This document shows, in pieces, positions 1-10,974 of a stretch of 64,000 nt of DNA. Within the stretch, counting starts at the first letter, position 1, and each line of letters begins with the position of its first letter. The notes under the pieces are model-generated. The model searched no databases. It was not told the DNA's origin and saw only the letters and a program-made list of their open reading frames with translations. Source of the DNA: Hygrophila difformis. Taxonomy: Eukaryota > Streptophyta > Magnoliopsida > Lamiales > Acanthaceae. The stretch spans positions 31,943,453 to 32,007,452 of the forward strand of contig JAOANR010000014.1 in assembly GCA_030278955.1 (NCBI GenBank). Direction: 5' to 3'. A program made the position numbers and the translations under genes.

Positions 1-1042
1 CCTTTCCATCTTTGTGTAACAAATTCTGTCTAATTCCACCATATATTTTAGAATAATTTAAATTTTATGTTTTTATATTAAAATTACGCATGATAATATT
101 ATGTAGATATCGTGGTCAAATTATTTTGGGATCCTTCCATTGGACATAGAAGTCTTGATTTAAATCAGATGTCACATAATAAATTTCCAACAAAATTCTT
201 TTATTAAATCCGGATCCATGTAAGGGATAAATTCCACAGTTATGACTAATTCATATCGACTGGTGGTTGATTTTGGGAAATTAGAAGCAGAGTCAGCGAT
301 TAGGTCTCACCTAGACTGAAAGGATCTGTGTTTTAATTGAGAGTTTAGTACCCATTTAAGAAATAATTTTCAAATACCAATTATTTTCTCAAAATTGATG
401 TGTGTTGGAAATCTGGTATTAAATATCTGCACTGATTCAGAGACCACTTGGAATCTAGAGAGGTGTGATAAATAATATTAGAGGAACAACATGTAGGCCT
501 TGGTTATTTTCTAAGATAGGGTTGAGTATTCTTTCAACTGCTGTCTTCTTCTAACTAAGCCTAAATTCAAGTCTTGAGTGAGTACATCCGAAAGAGATTA
601 ATTCATTAATATGTTTCATTTAGTTTGTATCTTATAACCACCTGGATGACGGTGAACACTGCGAGCGGTTCACTGATGTTCGGGAATTCTTGATCTGCAT
701 CCGGTCATCATGACTGGGGGCTCTCTTATACTATTAGTGTGTTATGCTTTTGAAACTTCCGAGTCATAGGTTTTTAAATGCTTTCTTTACCGCTTTCTTT
801 TAAATGCTTTTATAGAGGTCACTCGGATGGTATGAGAGATGTTCGATCTATTGTAAGGTTTGAAAGTTATGGAATAGTTCAGGACTTGATTTGAAACTTT
901 GGGTGTGACCAGAGGAATGATGAGAGTACTTGGCATTTTAACTAATGATTTCCCAGGTGTTGCTTGTCCACCACAGGTGAATAATTTACCTCAACAAATG
1001 CATTGTAAGGGTAGTTATGAATCTGTAGTATCTTAGATTTTG

Positions 1043-1074
1043 TTTTCTTAAGAGTATGTAAACTCTTAAGAAAA
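1043..1074. repeat. Perfect 13-bp inverted repeat in A LTR
   Basis: The arms TTTTCTTAAGAGT (1043-1055) and ACTCTTAAGAAAA (1062-1074) are perfectly complementary around a 6-nt loop. The homologous part of B's LTR keeps only fragments, so the structure is either lost in B or special to A. Confidence 0.85.
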
Positions 1075-1227
1075 TAAATCTAACTGAAAGGATTATCCTA
1101 AACAAAGATCTGTGTAACAAAGTGGATGTTTAATTGTGTTTCATCTGAATTTTTTCCAATTTTTATTCTTTTCTTCATGTCCCTTCTGTCACCCTTTAAA
1201 TATGCTTTTATATTAATGATAGATAGT

Positions 1228-1400
1228 GTAGCATAATTTCATTTGCTTTCTTAGAATAACTTTTACCGCTTTTTTAGAATAATTTTAATTGCTTTCTTAG
1301 ATTAAATTTTATTGATTTCTTAGAATAAAATTATCTCCTTTCTAAAATAGCTTTAATCCGCTTTGTATGATAATTTTAATTGCTTTCATAGCTTAGTTTA
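1228..1400 (+). repeat. Degenerate tandem array, unit about 25-30 bp
   Basis: Six or seven copies of a unit resembling GCTTTCTTAGAATAATTTTA follow one another. B's LTRs have a more diverged array at the same place (about 26540-26700 and its counterpart near 49790-49950), so the array predates the split of the two elements. Confidence 0.7.
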
Positions 1401-1722
1401 AATTATGCCAAGTAGTTGATAGTTAAAAACTCCAAATATGAATCGAGAAATACGAGTGAAAATCTTATAAAACAAACAACGTGGGAACTGCTTCTATCGC
1501 ACATCCTCCAGTGAACGATCCGGTCTTACTATAAATTACTGTAATTTTTGACACCGTGCGCTTTCGGGCCACAGTTTCTTCACACGAATAATAAAAATAA
1601 GACAACCTATAAATATATCCTTGATCCCAACTCCATCTTAATAATTTGGTTTCATTAAATATATTCAAACCGACATTATTATTTTTAGAAAATACTCGTG
1701 TAGGACATTGTCAAAAGTTTCA

Positions 1723-1740
1723 TGGCGCCGTTGCCGTGGA
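1723..1740 (+). other. Element A primer binding site (tRNA-Asp type)
   Basis: TGGCGCCGTTGCCGTGGA directly abuts the LTR end. It matches the complement of the 3' end of plant tRNA-Asp except for one T in place of G, which I take as decay. This is the usual Athila primer site. Confidence 0.85.
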
Positions 1741-1884
1741 GGATGCAGTGCTGTTTTATTAAGAGAAATACACTCCTAATTACTCACAGATAGTTTATAC
1801 ATATATATATGTATACTTATATCTTAGAACCATTACTAACCTGGGGATTGTACAGGTATCGTCAACACTGAAAGAAGTTGTTTT

Positions 1885-4130
1885 ATGCAACGTAGAAGAG
1901 AGACACCTCCCAAGGTCCCGTTCAACTCAGAAATGGAAAGAACAGTCAGACATCTTAGGGCACAGGCTCGAGCGAGAAAAGAACGGGAACGACAGGCACT
2001 CACTTCGCCGGGCACAAGTAGTGGCATTTCAGATATGGCCAACAATCCTGACATCCCACCAATACTACCTCGCGACCCACCCCCACTCCATAATATCCAA
2101 GAAAAACCTGAAGGTGTTGAGGACAAAAATTTGGAAGATCCCCCTCCCCAGGTAATCCAATGAGGAGGGAATTTGCCAAATGATGGTCGTCAACCCTTCG
2201 ACCCACCACTTCCCATAAACCAATTTGATAACCAGAACAACCACAACAACCAAAACTTCCAAAATGATCCCAATTTCCAACATCCACAATACCAGAACCT
2301 CAGTTTAACCAAAACCAGTATCCACTCAATCCCAATGATCCTAATGATCCCAGAAACTACCATCCGAACTATAACTTCAACCAGCAAGGACAGTACCAAG
2401 GAGGGCCAGGAAATCAACAGCAACATGCTGCCGCAGATTACATGCAACCGATAGTTGAGCCATATGTCAACGTACCAGGGAGAGCACCAATTGCTGCTAG
2501 GAACTTCGAGTTGAAACCAGCCTTGATCAATTTGGTGCAGAACAGCCAATTCGCCGGAGCGAATCACAAAGATCCCATGATCATTTGCAAACATTCCTGG
2601 AGATATGCAACACAATAAAGAATCAAGGGGTAGCTCAGAACACTATTCGGTTGATGTTGTTCCCATTTTCCCTGTCCAGTGGAGCTAAAACATGGTATAA
2701 GTTGCTGCCGGTCAACCAGAGGAGCACTTGGGAGGAGGTAGTATGAAATTTTTGCTAAAATATTTTCCGGAGTCAAAGGTGGATGAAGGGAGATCCAGAA
2801 TTGCTGAGTTCAAAATGAAGGCTGAGGAGTCATTGTATGACGCAAAGGAGAGATTCTTTAATTTGCTGAGAAGGTATCCACAACATGGGTTTCATGAATG
2901 GGAGCAGCTAAGGAAATTTTACAGTGGACTCACACCATCTGTTACACATGCACATGAATGAGGCTTGGGCGAAAATAGAGACAATGAGTGTAAATCGATC
3001 TGTATTGAATGATGAGAATGTTGATAACCCCCCTCCCCGCAGACTTTGTGCTGTAGGTACACTTGGCAAAACAGAATTGGAGAAGTTAAAGGATCAAGTA
3101 GCTGTGCTAGCTTTGAACCAGGAAGCCGGTAACTCCTCGCAAGCACAGTCAACAAATGCAGTTTGTGGCTTGTGTCAGGGTCCAAACCACACCAATGCAT
3201 GTCAACAAACTGCTACAGAAAGTTGTAAATATGCAGGAGGATTCCAGAACCGCCATCCTAATCTTTTATGTTCCCTTAAAAATGCATTGAACTCGCATTT
3301 GTTAAACTAGCCAACCAAGTTCAACCAACCCATGCGTTAAAATTTTAATCAAAACCAAAACTTCCAGCCTCAAATATAGCAGAGACCTCCCCATAACCAA
3401 AATCAAAATTTCCAAGGCCAAATCAGAACCAAAATTTCCAGAACTTTCAGCCTAAGCCTCAATTCATTCCTAACCCGAATCAAAATCAAAATCAGTGGAA
3501 TCCGAACCCACAGAAACCACCATTCCGGTTGGAGAACATAATGACTGAGTTCATCACCAGTCAGAAAGATATCAACACTCAAATTCAGGACTCCATCCGG
3601 AATGTGGAGACGCAGGTGACCCAAATGGCCAAGGAACTACAAAAAAGGTATCAAGGGACCTTGCCAAGTAGCTCAAAGAAGAATCCGCAGTGCAAGGCGA
3701 TCACATTGAAGTCTGGAAAGGTTCTAGAAGGACCTAAGGTCAAGGATACAAAGGGAAAGGAAACTGGAAAAGGTAATGTGGAGGAGAATGAAAGTATTGT
3801 TGGGCAAGATGAGAAAGAGAAAGAACTGAAACAGCCGATCTGCAGACTGAAGCTGCACAGAAGGAGGCTGAAAACGGTATAGGTGGAGGTACAACTTTTG
3901 TCCCTTTACCTCAAAAAGAAATTGATAACAGTAAATATATGGCGAGGGTTCCTTACCCAGCATGGCTTAAAAATAAAGAACAAGATCTGAAATTTGCGAA
4001 ATTTTTGAAGCGACTGCAATCTGTTGAGAGAACCATTCCCCTAGTTGAAATGATTTCTGAAATGCCTGCGTACGCTAAGTTTCTGAAAGAATTGATTTCA
4101 GGGAAGCGAAAGTTAGAACAGTAGGATCTG
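1885..4130 (+). pseudogene. Element A gag, decayed
   Basis: Starts at the ATG at 1885 (MQRRRETPPK), matching the start of B's gag. An N/Q-rich linker is followed by the capsid region (about 2450-2950, including KYFPESKVDEGRS and AKERFFNLLRRYPQHGF), a cysteine cluster CGLCQGPNHTNAC near 3170, and the conserved stretch near 3940 reading ARVPYPAWLKNKEQDLKFAK that is typical of Athila. Lesions visible against B: stops near 2161, 2744, 3308, 3880 and 4122, a frame change near 2300, and a deletion of about 40 nt near 2936. It cannot make full-length Gag. The 144 nt between primer site and ATG hold nothing recognisable apart from an AT microsatellite near 1800. Confidence 0.85.
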
Positions 4131-6400
4131 GTCTTATTAAATGACAATTGCAGTGCCATCATTCAGAAAAAACTTCCAGAGAAAAAGGAGGATCCCGGTT
4201 GCTGTACTTTACCAATCCAGATCGGCCACACCAATGCTGGCAAAGGCATGTGTGACTTGGGATCAAGTATTTATGTGATGTCCTTAGCCATGGTGAAGTG
4301 CCTCAGACTTGGAAGCATCGAACCCATCAAGATGAGGTTGCAGTTAGCATATAAGTCCATCACCAAGCCAATCGGAATTCTCAGGGATGTCATATTTAAA
4401 ACTCGAAACATTTTATTCCCAGCTGATTTTGTCATCCTTGACATAGAGGAAGATGATGAAATGCCGCTGATTTTGGGCAGAGGCAACTAGCGGGGCCTTG
4501 ATCGATGCCAAGTCTGGGAAGGTGACACTGCGTGAATGGCAAAGCTTCAAAAGTACCCGTCGGATGGGTCTTGTTCTTCATTTGATGTAATAGATAGGGA
4601 AGAGGGAGAGAAAGACAACAATAACTTTGGTTGTGTAATATCTGACAATGACTATGAGCAGGTACTAATGACTGCGAGCGCGACACACGAAGTATGTGGC
4701 GCCGTCTACTTCGCTGATCCCGGAACCGGAAATTTGGAGGAGTTTGACGGCACTAAATTCCATCAAGAGGATGGAGAAGCCACTCAGAAGGAGGAAATGG
4801 ATCCTGTATTGATGCAGGATCCCAAAGGTAAGTCTGATTTTCCCCATCTAATTCTCGCAAATTACTTCCATCCGTGGAATGTCCACCAGAGCTTGAACTA
4901 AAAACTTTACCGGATCATCTTGAGTATGGGTTTCTCGCTGAACATAAAATGTTACCGGTGATTGTGTCAGCTAAGCTGACACAAGAACAAGAAAATGCTC
5001 TGGTGGCAGTGCTTAAAAGATATGTACGTGCAATCGGATGGACCATTTTTTATATCAAATGAATAAGCCCTTCTGTTTGCATGCACAGGATTTTGATGGA
5101 AGAGGATTTCAAACCCTCTCGCCAACCCCAACCCGAAAGAGGTTATTAAGCTCTTAGATGCTGGAATCATCTATCCTATCTCTGACAGCAAATGGGTCAG
5201 CCCCGTGCAGGTCGTTCCTGAGCCAGGTGGGATGTGCGTAACAAAGAATGAACAAGGAGAGGAAGTTGCCACGAAGCTAGTCACCGGATGGAGGGTCTGC
5301 ATAGACTACCGGAAGCGGAATGAGGCCACATGCAAGGACCATTTTCCTTTACTTTTTATTGATCAAATGTTGGAGAGGTTTGCAGGGAGAGAATTTTACA
5401 GCTTTTTAGATGGTTATTCAAGGTATAATCAAATTGTCATTGCTAGTGAAGACCACCAAAAAATAACTTTTACTTGTCCGTACGGCACTTTTGCCTACCG
5501 GCGGATGCCTTTTGGTTTATGCAATGCTCCTGCTACTTTTCAAAGATGCATGATGTCAATATTCTCCGAATTTATTGAAAAATGCATTGAACTTTTCATG
5601 GATGACTTTTCTATGTATGGAAATACTTTTGAGGATTGTTTGACTAATCATGCAAAAATTTTAAACAGATGAGAAGAAACTAACGTTGTCCTCAATTGGG
5701 AAAAATGCCATTTCATGGTTATCGAAGGAATAGTGTTAGGTCATCGCATCTCGAAAGCAGGCATTGAGGTCGACAGGGCCAAAGTCTCAATTATTTCAAA
5801 TTTCCCTGTTCCTAATTCAATAAAATCTGTTAGGAGTTTTCTTGGGTACGCCGGTTTTTACCAGAGATTCATTAAGGATTTTTCAAAGATTGCCAAGCCG
5901 CTCACTAACTTATTATGTAAAGAAAACGATTTCTTAATAACTGATGCGTGTGTTCAAGCTTTTGGCACGCTCAAGGAAATGTTAGCTTCTGCCCCAATAG
6001 TCTAACCGCCCGATTGGTCAATACTTTTCGAGGTAATGTGTGATGCGAGTGATCTCGCAGTCGGTGCAGTTCTTGGACAGCATAAGGATGGGAGGCATTG
6101 CGTAATTCATTAAGTAAGTCATGCCCTGAATGAAGCCCAAGTCAATTACACCACTACGGAAAAAGAAATGTATGTTGTGGTCTTCGCGTTTGACAAGTTC
6201 AGACAGTACCCCATCGGTATGAAGACCATAGTCTATACAGATCACTCTGCACTCAGATACTTGTTTAGCAAAGAAGACGCAAAGCCTCGATTAATCAGGT
6301 GGGTGCTACTGTTGCAAGAGTTCGACATCATAATAAAAGATAGGCGTGGTAGAGACAATGGTGCTGCTGACCATTTGTCTCGATTAGAAAATGATAAATA
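4131..6400 (+). pseudogene. Element A protease, reverse transcriptase and RNase H, decayed
   Basis: The protease motif DLGSSI sits at 4254, as in B. Reverse transcriptase is recognised from CIDYRKRNEATCKDHFP, from [19 protein letters not shown] near 5500, and from the catalytic MDDF with the two aspartates at 5601-5606. RNase H shows [12 protein letters not shown] near 6040, TDHSALRY near 6238 and GAADHLSR near 6360. Breaks include a deletion near 4486 after the ILGR motif, a deletion near 4533, a stop at 5060, a deletion near 5130, and stops near 5670, 6003, 6112 and 6399. Catalytic residues survive, but the polyprotein cannot be translated through. Confidence 0.87.
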
Positions 6401-7354
6401 GGAGCAAGCCATTAATGAGGACTTTCCAGACAAACAACTGTTCGCTTTGCACTTGCACGATCAAGCATGCCCCTGGTTTTCCAACATCGCTAACTTTTTA
6501 GCATGCGGAATAGCCCCACCTTTCAAGAATAACTATCAAAGGTCCAAGTTCCACCGAGATGTAGTAAACTACTTCTGGGAAGAACCATTCCTTTTCGAAC
6601 ACTGCTCTGATTTAATATCAGGCGATGTGTGACTGAGTATGAGGCTTATCAAATTGTCAAGAAATGCCATGAATCTGAATACGGAGGTCACCATGGTCCC
6701 ACTCGAACAGCTCACAAGGTTTTCGAGTGTGGGTTCTATTGGCGTACTATTTACGAGGACTGCAAGGCGTTTTGCTAAGGCCTACGATAGATGCCATAGA
6801 TTAGGGAACATTTCCAAGAGGGATGAAATGCCTCATAAAGGAATTCTCACTCTTGAGATTTTCGGTGCTTGGGGTATTGACTTTATGGGACCGTTTCAAC
6901 CATCTTGTGGAAACCTCTATATTCTGGTGGCTGTCGACTATGTATCCAAATGGGTCGAGGCGGTCGCATTACCAACCAATGATGGTAGCCAAGTCATCAA
7001 ATTTCTTAAGAACAAAATTTTCAGCAGATTTGACATACCTAGGGTGATAATATCTGATGGAGGAACTCACTTTATTAATAAATCATTTGAACAATTATTG
7101 AGTAAAACAGGAATCCTCCATAAGATAGGCACGCCTTATCATCCCCAGACCAGTGGTCAAGTCGAGGTATCAAATCGCGATATCAAACATATACTCGAAG
7201 CCACGGTTGGGATAACCCGAAAGGACTGGGCAAGGAAGCTCAATGATGCTCTATGGCCATACCGCACTGCATTTAAGACTCCCATCGGGATGTCTCCATA
7301 CAGGCTTGTCTTCGGAAAAGCCTATCATTTGCCAGTAGAGTTAGAGCACAAAAC
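6401..7354 (+). pseudogene. Element A integrase, 5' part, interrupted by D1
   Basis: The core is easy to read: WGIDFMGPF with the first Asp at 6879, [11 protein letters not shown] with the second at 7056, and [12 protein letters not shown] with Glu at 7164. The last two are 36 codons apart, so the DD35E triad is intact. The N-terminal zinc-binding region (6600-6790) is frame-disturbed, with a stop near 6630. The reading frame ends in VELEHK, where D1 has inserted; the remainder is at 18520-18927. Confidence 0.87.
7350..7354 (+). repeat. Target site duplication AAAAC, left copy (D1)
   Basis: AAAAC directly precedes the D1 LTR and is repeated at 18520-18524 directly after it. The two halves of A's integrase join correctly when D1 and one copy are removed. 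Confidence 0.93.
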
Positions 7355-7924
7355 TGTAATACCCGAGAATTTTCCAACATAAAATAAAAGAATAATTAAA
7401 TAAATAAACAATAAATACAATAAATAAATGAATCCAGCAAATAAAGAAATAAATAAAGATAAGGAAATGAGAAATGAGATTTTAACTTAAAAAGGAATTA
7501 AAGGAATTTAATTAAATAAAAAGAATTATTAAAGGGAAATAAATTGTACACCAAAACCCGACACTAATGAACTCGAGGATTCGAGTCCAAAACATCCAAT
7601 TAGACCCGAGTAAAAATTTAGAGAGAAAGTAGAAACCCGAAGATACCCCGGGAATCGGAATTCGGGAGCATAGAGGGATAGAAACCCGAAAGATAGGCGG
7701 AAAAGCACGACGGATCGCACGACCCGCCCGGACCGAAGTCCAGGCGAGTGTCGCGCGGTGGCCGCGCGGTCGAAGGAGGAAGAGCGCGCCACGACCGCGC
7801 CACACGGCAGACTCGCCCGTTGCGTGAATCTCTCGCCCGAACGCAGATTTTTCGACTTTCGGTTGAACATCTCTCGACCCAAGACCCTTAGGTCAGATGT
7901 TGGACGCCCTAGGACTTGGAAATC

Positions 7925-7932
7925 TATAAATA
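7925..7932 (+). promoter_or_regulatory. TATA box of D1 5' LTR
   Basis: TATAAATA lies between two CCTAGG-containing blocks. The same box occurs in the D1 3' LTR (16492) and both D2 LTRs (57874, 63114) at equivalent positions. Confidence 0.65.
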
Positions 7933-8248
7933 CGACCTCCTAGGAGCTCCAAATACTTTTACGAAACCCTACAACCTTCTACACATTCGAAACCCTAAAT
8001 CCGAAGTCGTCGGAGGCACGAAACCAAAGCGAGACCTGTTGGACGAAAATTCTACCATCTCCAGAGTCGTGGTAAGTCTCGATCCAATCTTTATTCCATA
8101 AACGATTCGAAAACGAATCCTAATCATCTTCATTTCTCTTCTACACCTTGTATTGGATCTAGATCGTAGAACCCGACGAACGGAGAGGAGAAACGGTGGA
8201 CTGGAAGCCACGCCTTCGAATAGACGATCCCGGACATTCATAAACTCT

Positions 8249-9591
8249 GTAAGTTAACTCTTACATGGTTTTGGGATGAATTAAAACATTCAAACTAAAA
8301 GATTAACAAGAAATCAAAAATCTGTCAATTTATACTTTCTACCGACGCAACAGATTTGATGAATTTTTCCGAACCTTAAAACGAACTCAAAAGGAAAAAC
8401 CTAAAACATGAAAAACGTTCCTAAGACTTAGATCTAGCTACTGTAAATTTTTGAGAATTTTTGGAGTTGATTTGGTATGTGAAAACCACCGATACCGAGC
8501 TGTTTGAATCTAGATCTTGAAATCTTGAACAAAACTTAGGAATGATCTTTATCACGTTTTTGACATAGGAACTAGACTGTTTTAGATCTTTGGCCGAACA
8601 TGAAAGTCGTAGATAATTGTCTTAAGATGATCTCTGTCAAATTTCATTAAATTTGGAGTTGAATTGCTGTGGTAGAATTCGAAATCTTTAAACTGTGACA
8701 CATTAAACTCGGACAGAATTGTTCTTATGCGAAAATTGGTGATTTTGACCTACTTAGGTATCTCGGATTGAAAAAGTTAAAACACGAAAGTTGTAGATCT
8801 TGACGTTTCTGAGTCAGATACGAAATATTGGAATTTTTGGAATTAAATCTGATTTTTGACGAATTTTGGAGTAAACTGTGGTTTACCGGAAACAAAATCT
8901 TGAAATCTTGTTGAAACATGGAATTAACCTTTAGGGTTGAAACGAGTTGAGATATTATTTTTAAATAAATATAATTGAAGTCAGATTTTAAAAATTAAAT
9001 CCCCTTACAAACTTGATAAATTAAAATTAGGGGTGAGTGCTCTGCAGGGTGCCCCCTAACGATTCACTTCGTGCCGTAATGTACGATGGTGACCCCGCGC
9101 GCTAAACTTGAAATGTGATATTGCCAAAACGGCGAAATATAGAGCCTACACTCTCGTGAATATCCGTATGAGTTTCCCGAGGCTCCGGAGTGGTACTGGG
9201 TATGACTGATACGGTTGCGGCCGCCGGCCTACCGGCTAAACTTGTTGACATCGCGATGCTATCGTGAAACTTTGAAATACCAAATCGGGGATGTAATGGG
9301 GATCTTAAATTAAATTAAAGTAAATTAAATTATGTTGTTGTCCAATTAAATTATTTAAATGCTTTATTTAAATTATGGCTTTTGTCTTAAACCATGCGAT
9401 ATGTGTTATTAAATAGAGCCCTGAGATAAAATATGCTATTGGATAGTTGATTAGATGAAATTAAATATTATGTTATTATCATGCTTTTAGTAAGTTATTC
9501 AATTAATGGCTTTTAAACCCTACGATCATGCATGTGTTAACTTACTCAGCAAATTTGCTGACCAAAACCATTTTTCTCCCTTTTCTTACAG
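8249..9591 (+). other. Candidate intron within the D1 5' LTR
   Basis: The donor GTAAGTTAAC at 8249 and a pyrimidine-rich acceptor ending in TTACAG at 9591 bound 1343 bp. Sites at the same places occur in the 3' LTR (16817-18158), in E (37333-39007) and in D2 (58200-59943 with GTACGT, and 63440 with GTAAGT). Conservation in position across families with diverged sequence suggests a real leader intron. RNA data would be needed to confirm it. Confidence 0.4.
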
Positions 9592-9955
9592 AATATGTGG
9601 AATGAGCATGTGTGAGTACGAATCATGCATGGGATTTTGGGGAACGTTATTTTGCTTTTAAATTCGGACTTTAGACTATGTTATGAACGGGCCTGTTTAA
9701 CCCGTGTTTTGGCCATGTCGGCCCTATTTATATTTTCCGCTGCGATACTGTACTAAACCAATTATTTCCGCTGCGCTATGCTAGTATCATTTTCGAATTA
9801 TATTGTATGGGCTATTTTGAATGATTTAAATGTTTTTAAATACTGCAATACCTAGCCTTACATCTCTGTAGTAAGCTCGGAGAAACCGTGTCTTACTATG
9901 GAGATGTGGCGGTGACATCCCGACCTGGGTGACCAAAAACCGGGGTGTTACAAGT

Positions 9956-9967
9956 TGGTATCAGAGC
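9956..9967 (+). other. D1 primer binding site (initiator tRNA-Met)
   Basis: TGGTATCAGAGC lies three bases after the LTR end and is the standard complement of the initiator tRNA-Met 3' end in plant chromoviruses. Confidence 0.93.
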
Positions 9968-10334
9968 CCGGCTATTTTTAAACTACTATTTTTAAACCAT
10001 TATTATTTTTAAACTATTATTAATATTTTGATTACTATTTTAAATATTAAAGTATTATTTCCATGGAAAATTTTTATTTTAAAACCCATGGAAAAAAATA
10101 TATATATATATATTGCATTAAATTATTATTGGGGGGAAATATCATTTGCATTTGCATGTTGCATCTCTGTTATGAACTTAGAATCTTGGCGAAACTTGGA
10201 CTTAGAATCTTGGAAACTCGAACTTAGAATCCTAGAAACTTGAACATGGAATTTTGGAAACTTGAACTTAGAATCTTGGCGAATTGAACTTAGAATCTTG
10301 GCGAATATTAACTTAGATCTCTTGCTTGCGCTAG
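9968..10334 (+). other. D1 leader with short tandem repeats
   Basis: Untranslated leader. From about 10168 to 10312 it holds six or seven imperfect copies of a 20-24 bp unit around CTTAGAATCTTGGCGAA. D2 has the same array at 60604-60705. Confidence 0.75.
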
Positions 10335-10670
10335 ATGGCTAGTCAAGACATGATGCAGTTGATGGTCAGGATGATGAGCGTTCATCTCGATTCCCACCAA
10401 ACCTTAGAACAAATGAAGTACCGTATGGCTCAATTGGAGGCCAATTTACATCACATGGGCAACTTGAGAGAGGCGGATCATCACCGCATAACCCAACTCG
10501 AACGCCAAGTCCAAACCCTCACTACACAAAACTTAATACTAAAGGAATACATCGATGCCCACGGGCAAGACTTAAACACTATCTTTGACGAGCCTCTGCC
10601 GCCGAGTTCGGAGGAGGAAGATCCGGAGGAAGATCCTGCTACCCCACCGGAGGACGTCATGAGACACTAG
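10335..10670 (+). CDS. Small accessory ORF between primer site and gag: coiled coil with acidic tail
   Basis: An intact 111-codon ORF starts MASQDMMQLMVRMMSVHLD. Residues 10-80 have spaced Leu/Met/Ile with many Gln, Glu and Arg, as in a coiled coil. The C-terminus (about 85-105) is rich in Glu, Asp and Pro. It is in the same orientation as gag and ends about 300 nt before the gag ATG. I do not recognise the protein. It is absent from the leaders of D2 and E, whose gags start at the corresponding place, so it is either an acquisition by the D1 lineage or was lost from the gag-only elements. It has no stop although the gag downstream does, which weakly suggests it has been kept. It could also be a chance ORF. 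Confidence 0.45.
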   Translation: MASQDMMQLMVRMMSVHLDSHQTLEQMKYRMAQLEANLHHMGNLREADHHRITQLERQVQTLTTQNLILKEYIDAHGQDLNTIFDEPLPPSSEEEDPEEDPATPPEDVMRH

Positions 10671-10974
10671 AGATTCTACTGATAGATACTATTTTGCTAG
10701 GAAAATATTTCGGCTTTTGTACTAAAAATTTCTTTTGAGGAAATAAAATGCCCGATTTATTTGTATTAAATCGAAAAAAAAACGGACAGATCTGTCCGTA
10801 CAGCCAAAAAAAAATAAAAAAAAAATTGAAATAAAATAAAACCCCGAAGCGTACGACGCTTCCTAGTTTGAACAAAGCACCACGTGCTAAAGTGCGACAC
10901 ACATATACATTATATAAATCGCTTAGACTATATGCTAAATTCACAAAGTCCTAATCTATCCTATTTGTACCAGA
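10671..10974 (+). other. D1 spacer with 18-bp palindrome and A-rich tracts
   Basis: Non-coding. ACGGACAGATCTGTCCGT at 10782-10799 is a perfect palindrome flanked on both sides by A-rich runs. The stretch from about 10840 (AAGCGTACGACGCTTC) to the gag start is shared with D2 (about 60920-61053). Confidence 0.7.

Larger units (their letters stand above)
1..1722 (+). repeat. Element A 5' LTR, 3' portion only
   Basis: The sequence ends in CA directly before the primer site. It matches, in the opposite orientation, the part of B's LTRs nearest B's primer site, for example 240-360 here against about 27590-27720. By comparison with B, about 2.6 kb of this LTR lies outside the window. It holds a perfect 13-bp hairpin (1043-1074) and a degenerate tandem array (1228-1400). 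Confidence 0.88.
7355..9952 (+). repeat. D1 5' LTR
   Basis: Begins TGTAATACCCGAG and ends GGGGTGTTACA; the ends are near-inverted. A TATA box at 7925 places the transcription start about 600 bp in, so R plus U5 would be about 2 kb. It contains the GCGGCCGC-centred block near 9207-9245 and the TTTCCGCTGC motifs near 9735 and 9767, shared with E, D2 and in part C. Confidence 0.95.

Noticed and set aside
7529..7882. 117-codon - strand ORF in D1 LTR with similar ORFs in the D2 LTRs (57494-57769, 62735-63058)
   Set aside because: The resemblance follows from LTR DNA homology. The frames drift apart at their ends and there is no start or codon conservation.
9956..9967. tRNA gene fragments
   Set aside because: The matches to tRNA 3' ends are primer binding sites next to LTRs; no cloverleaf sequence is present anywhere in the window.
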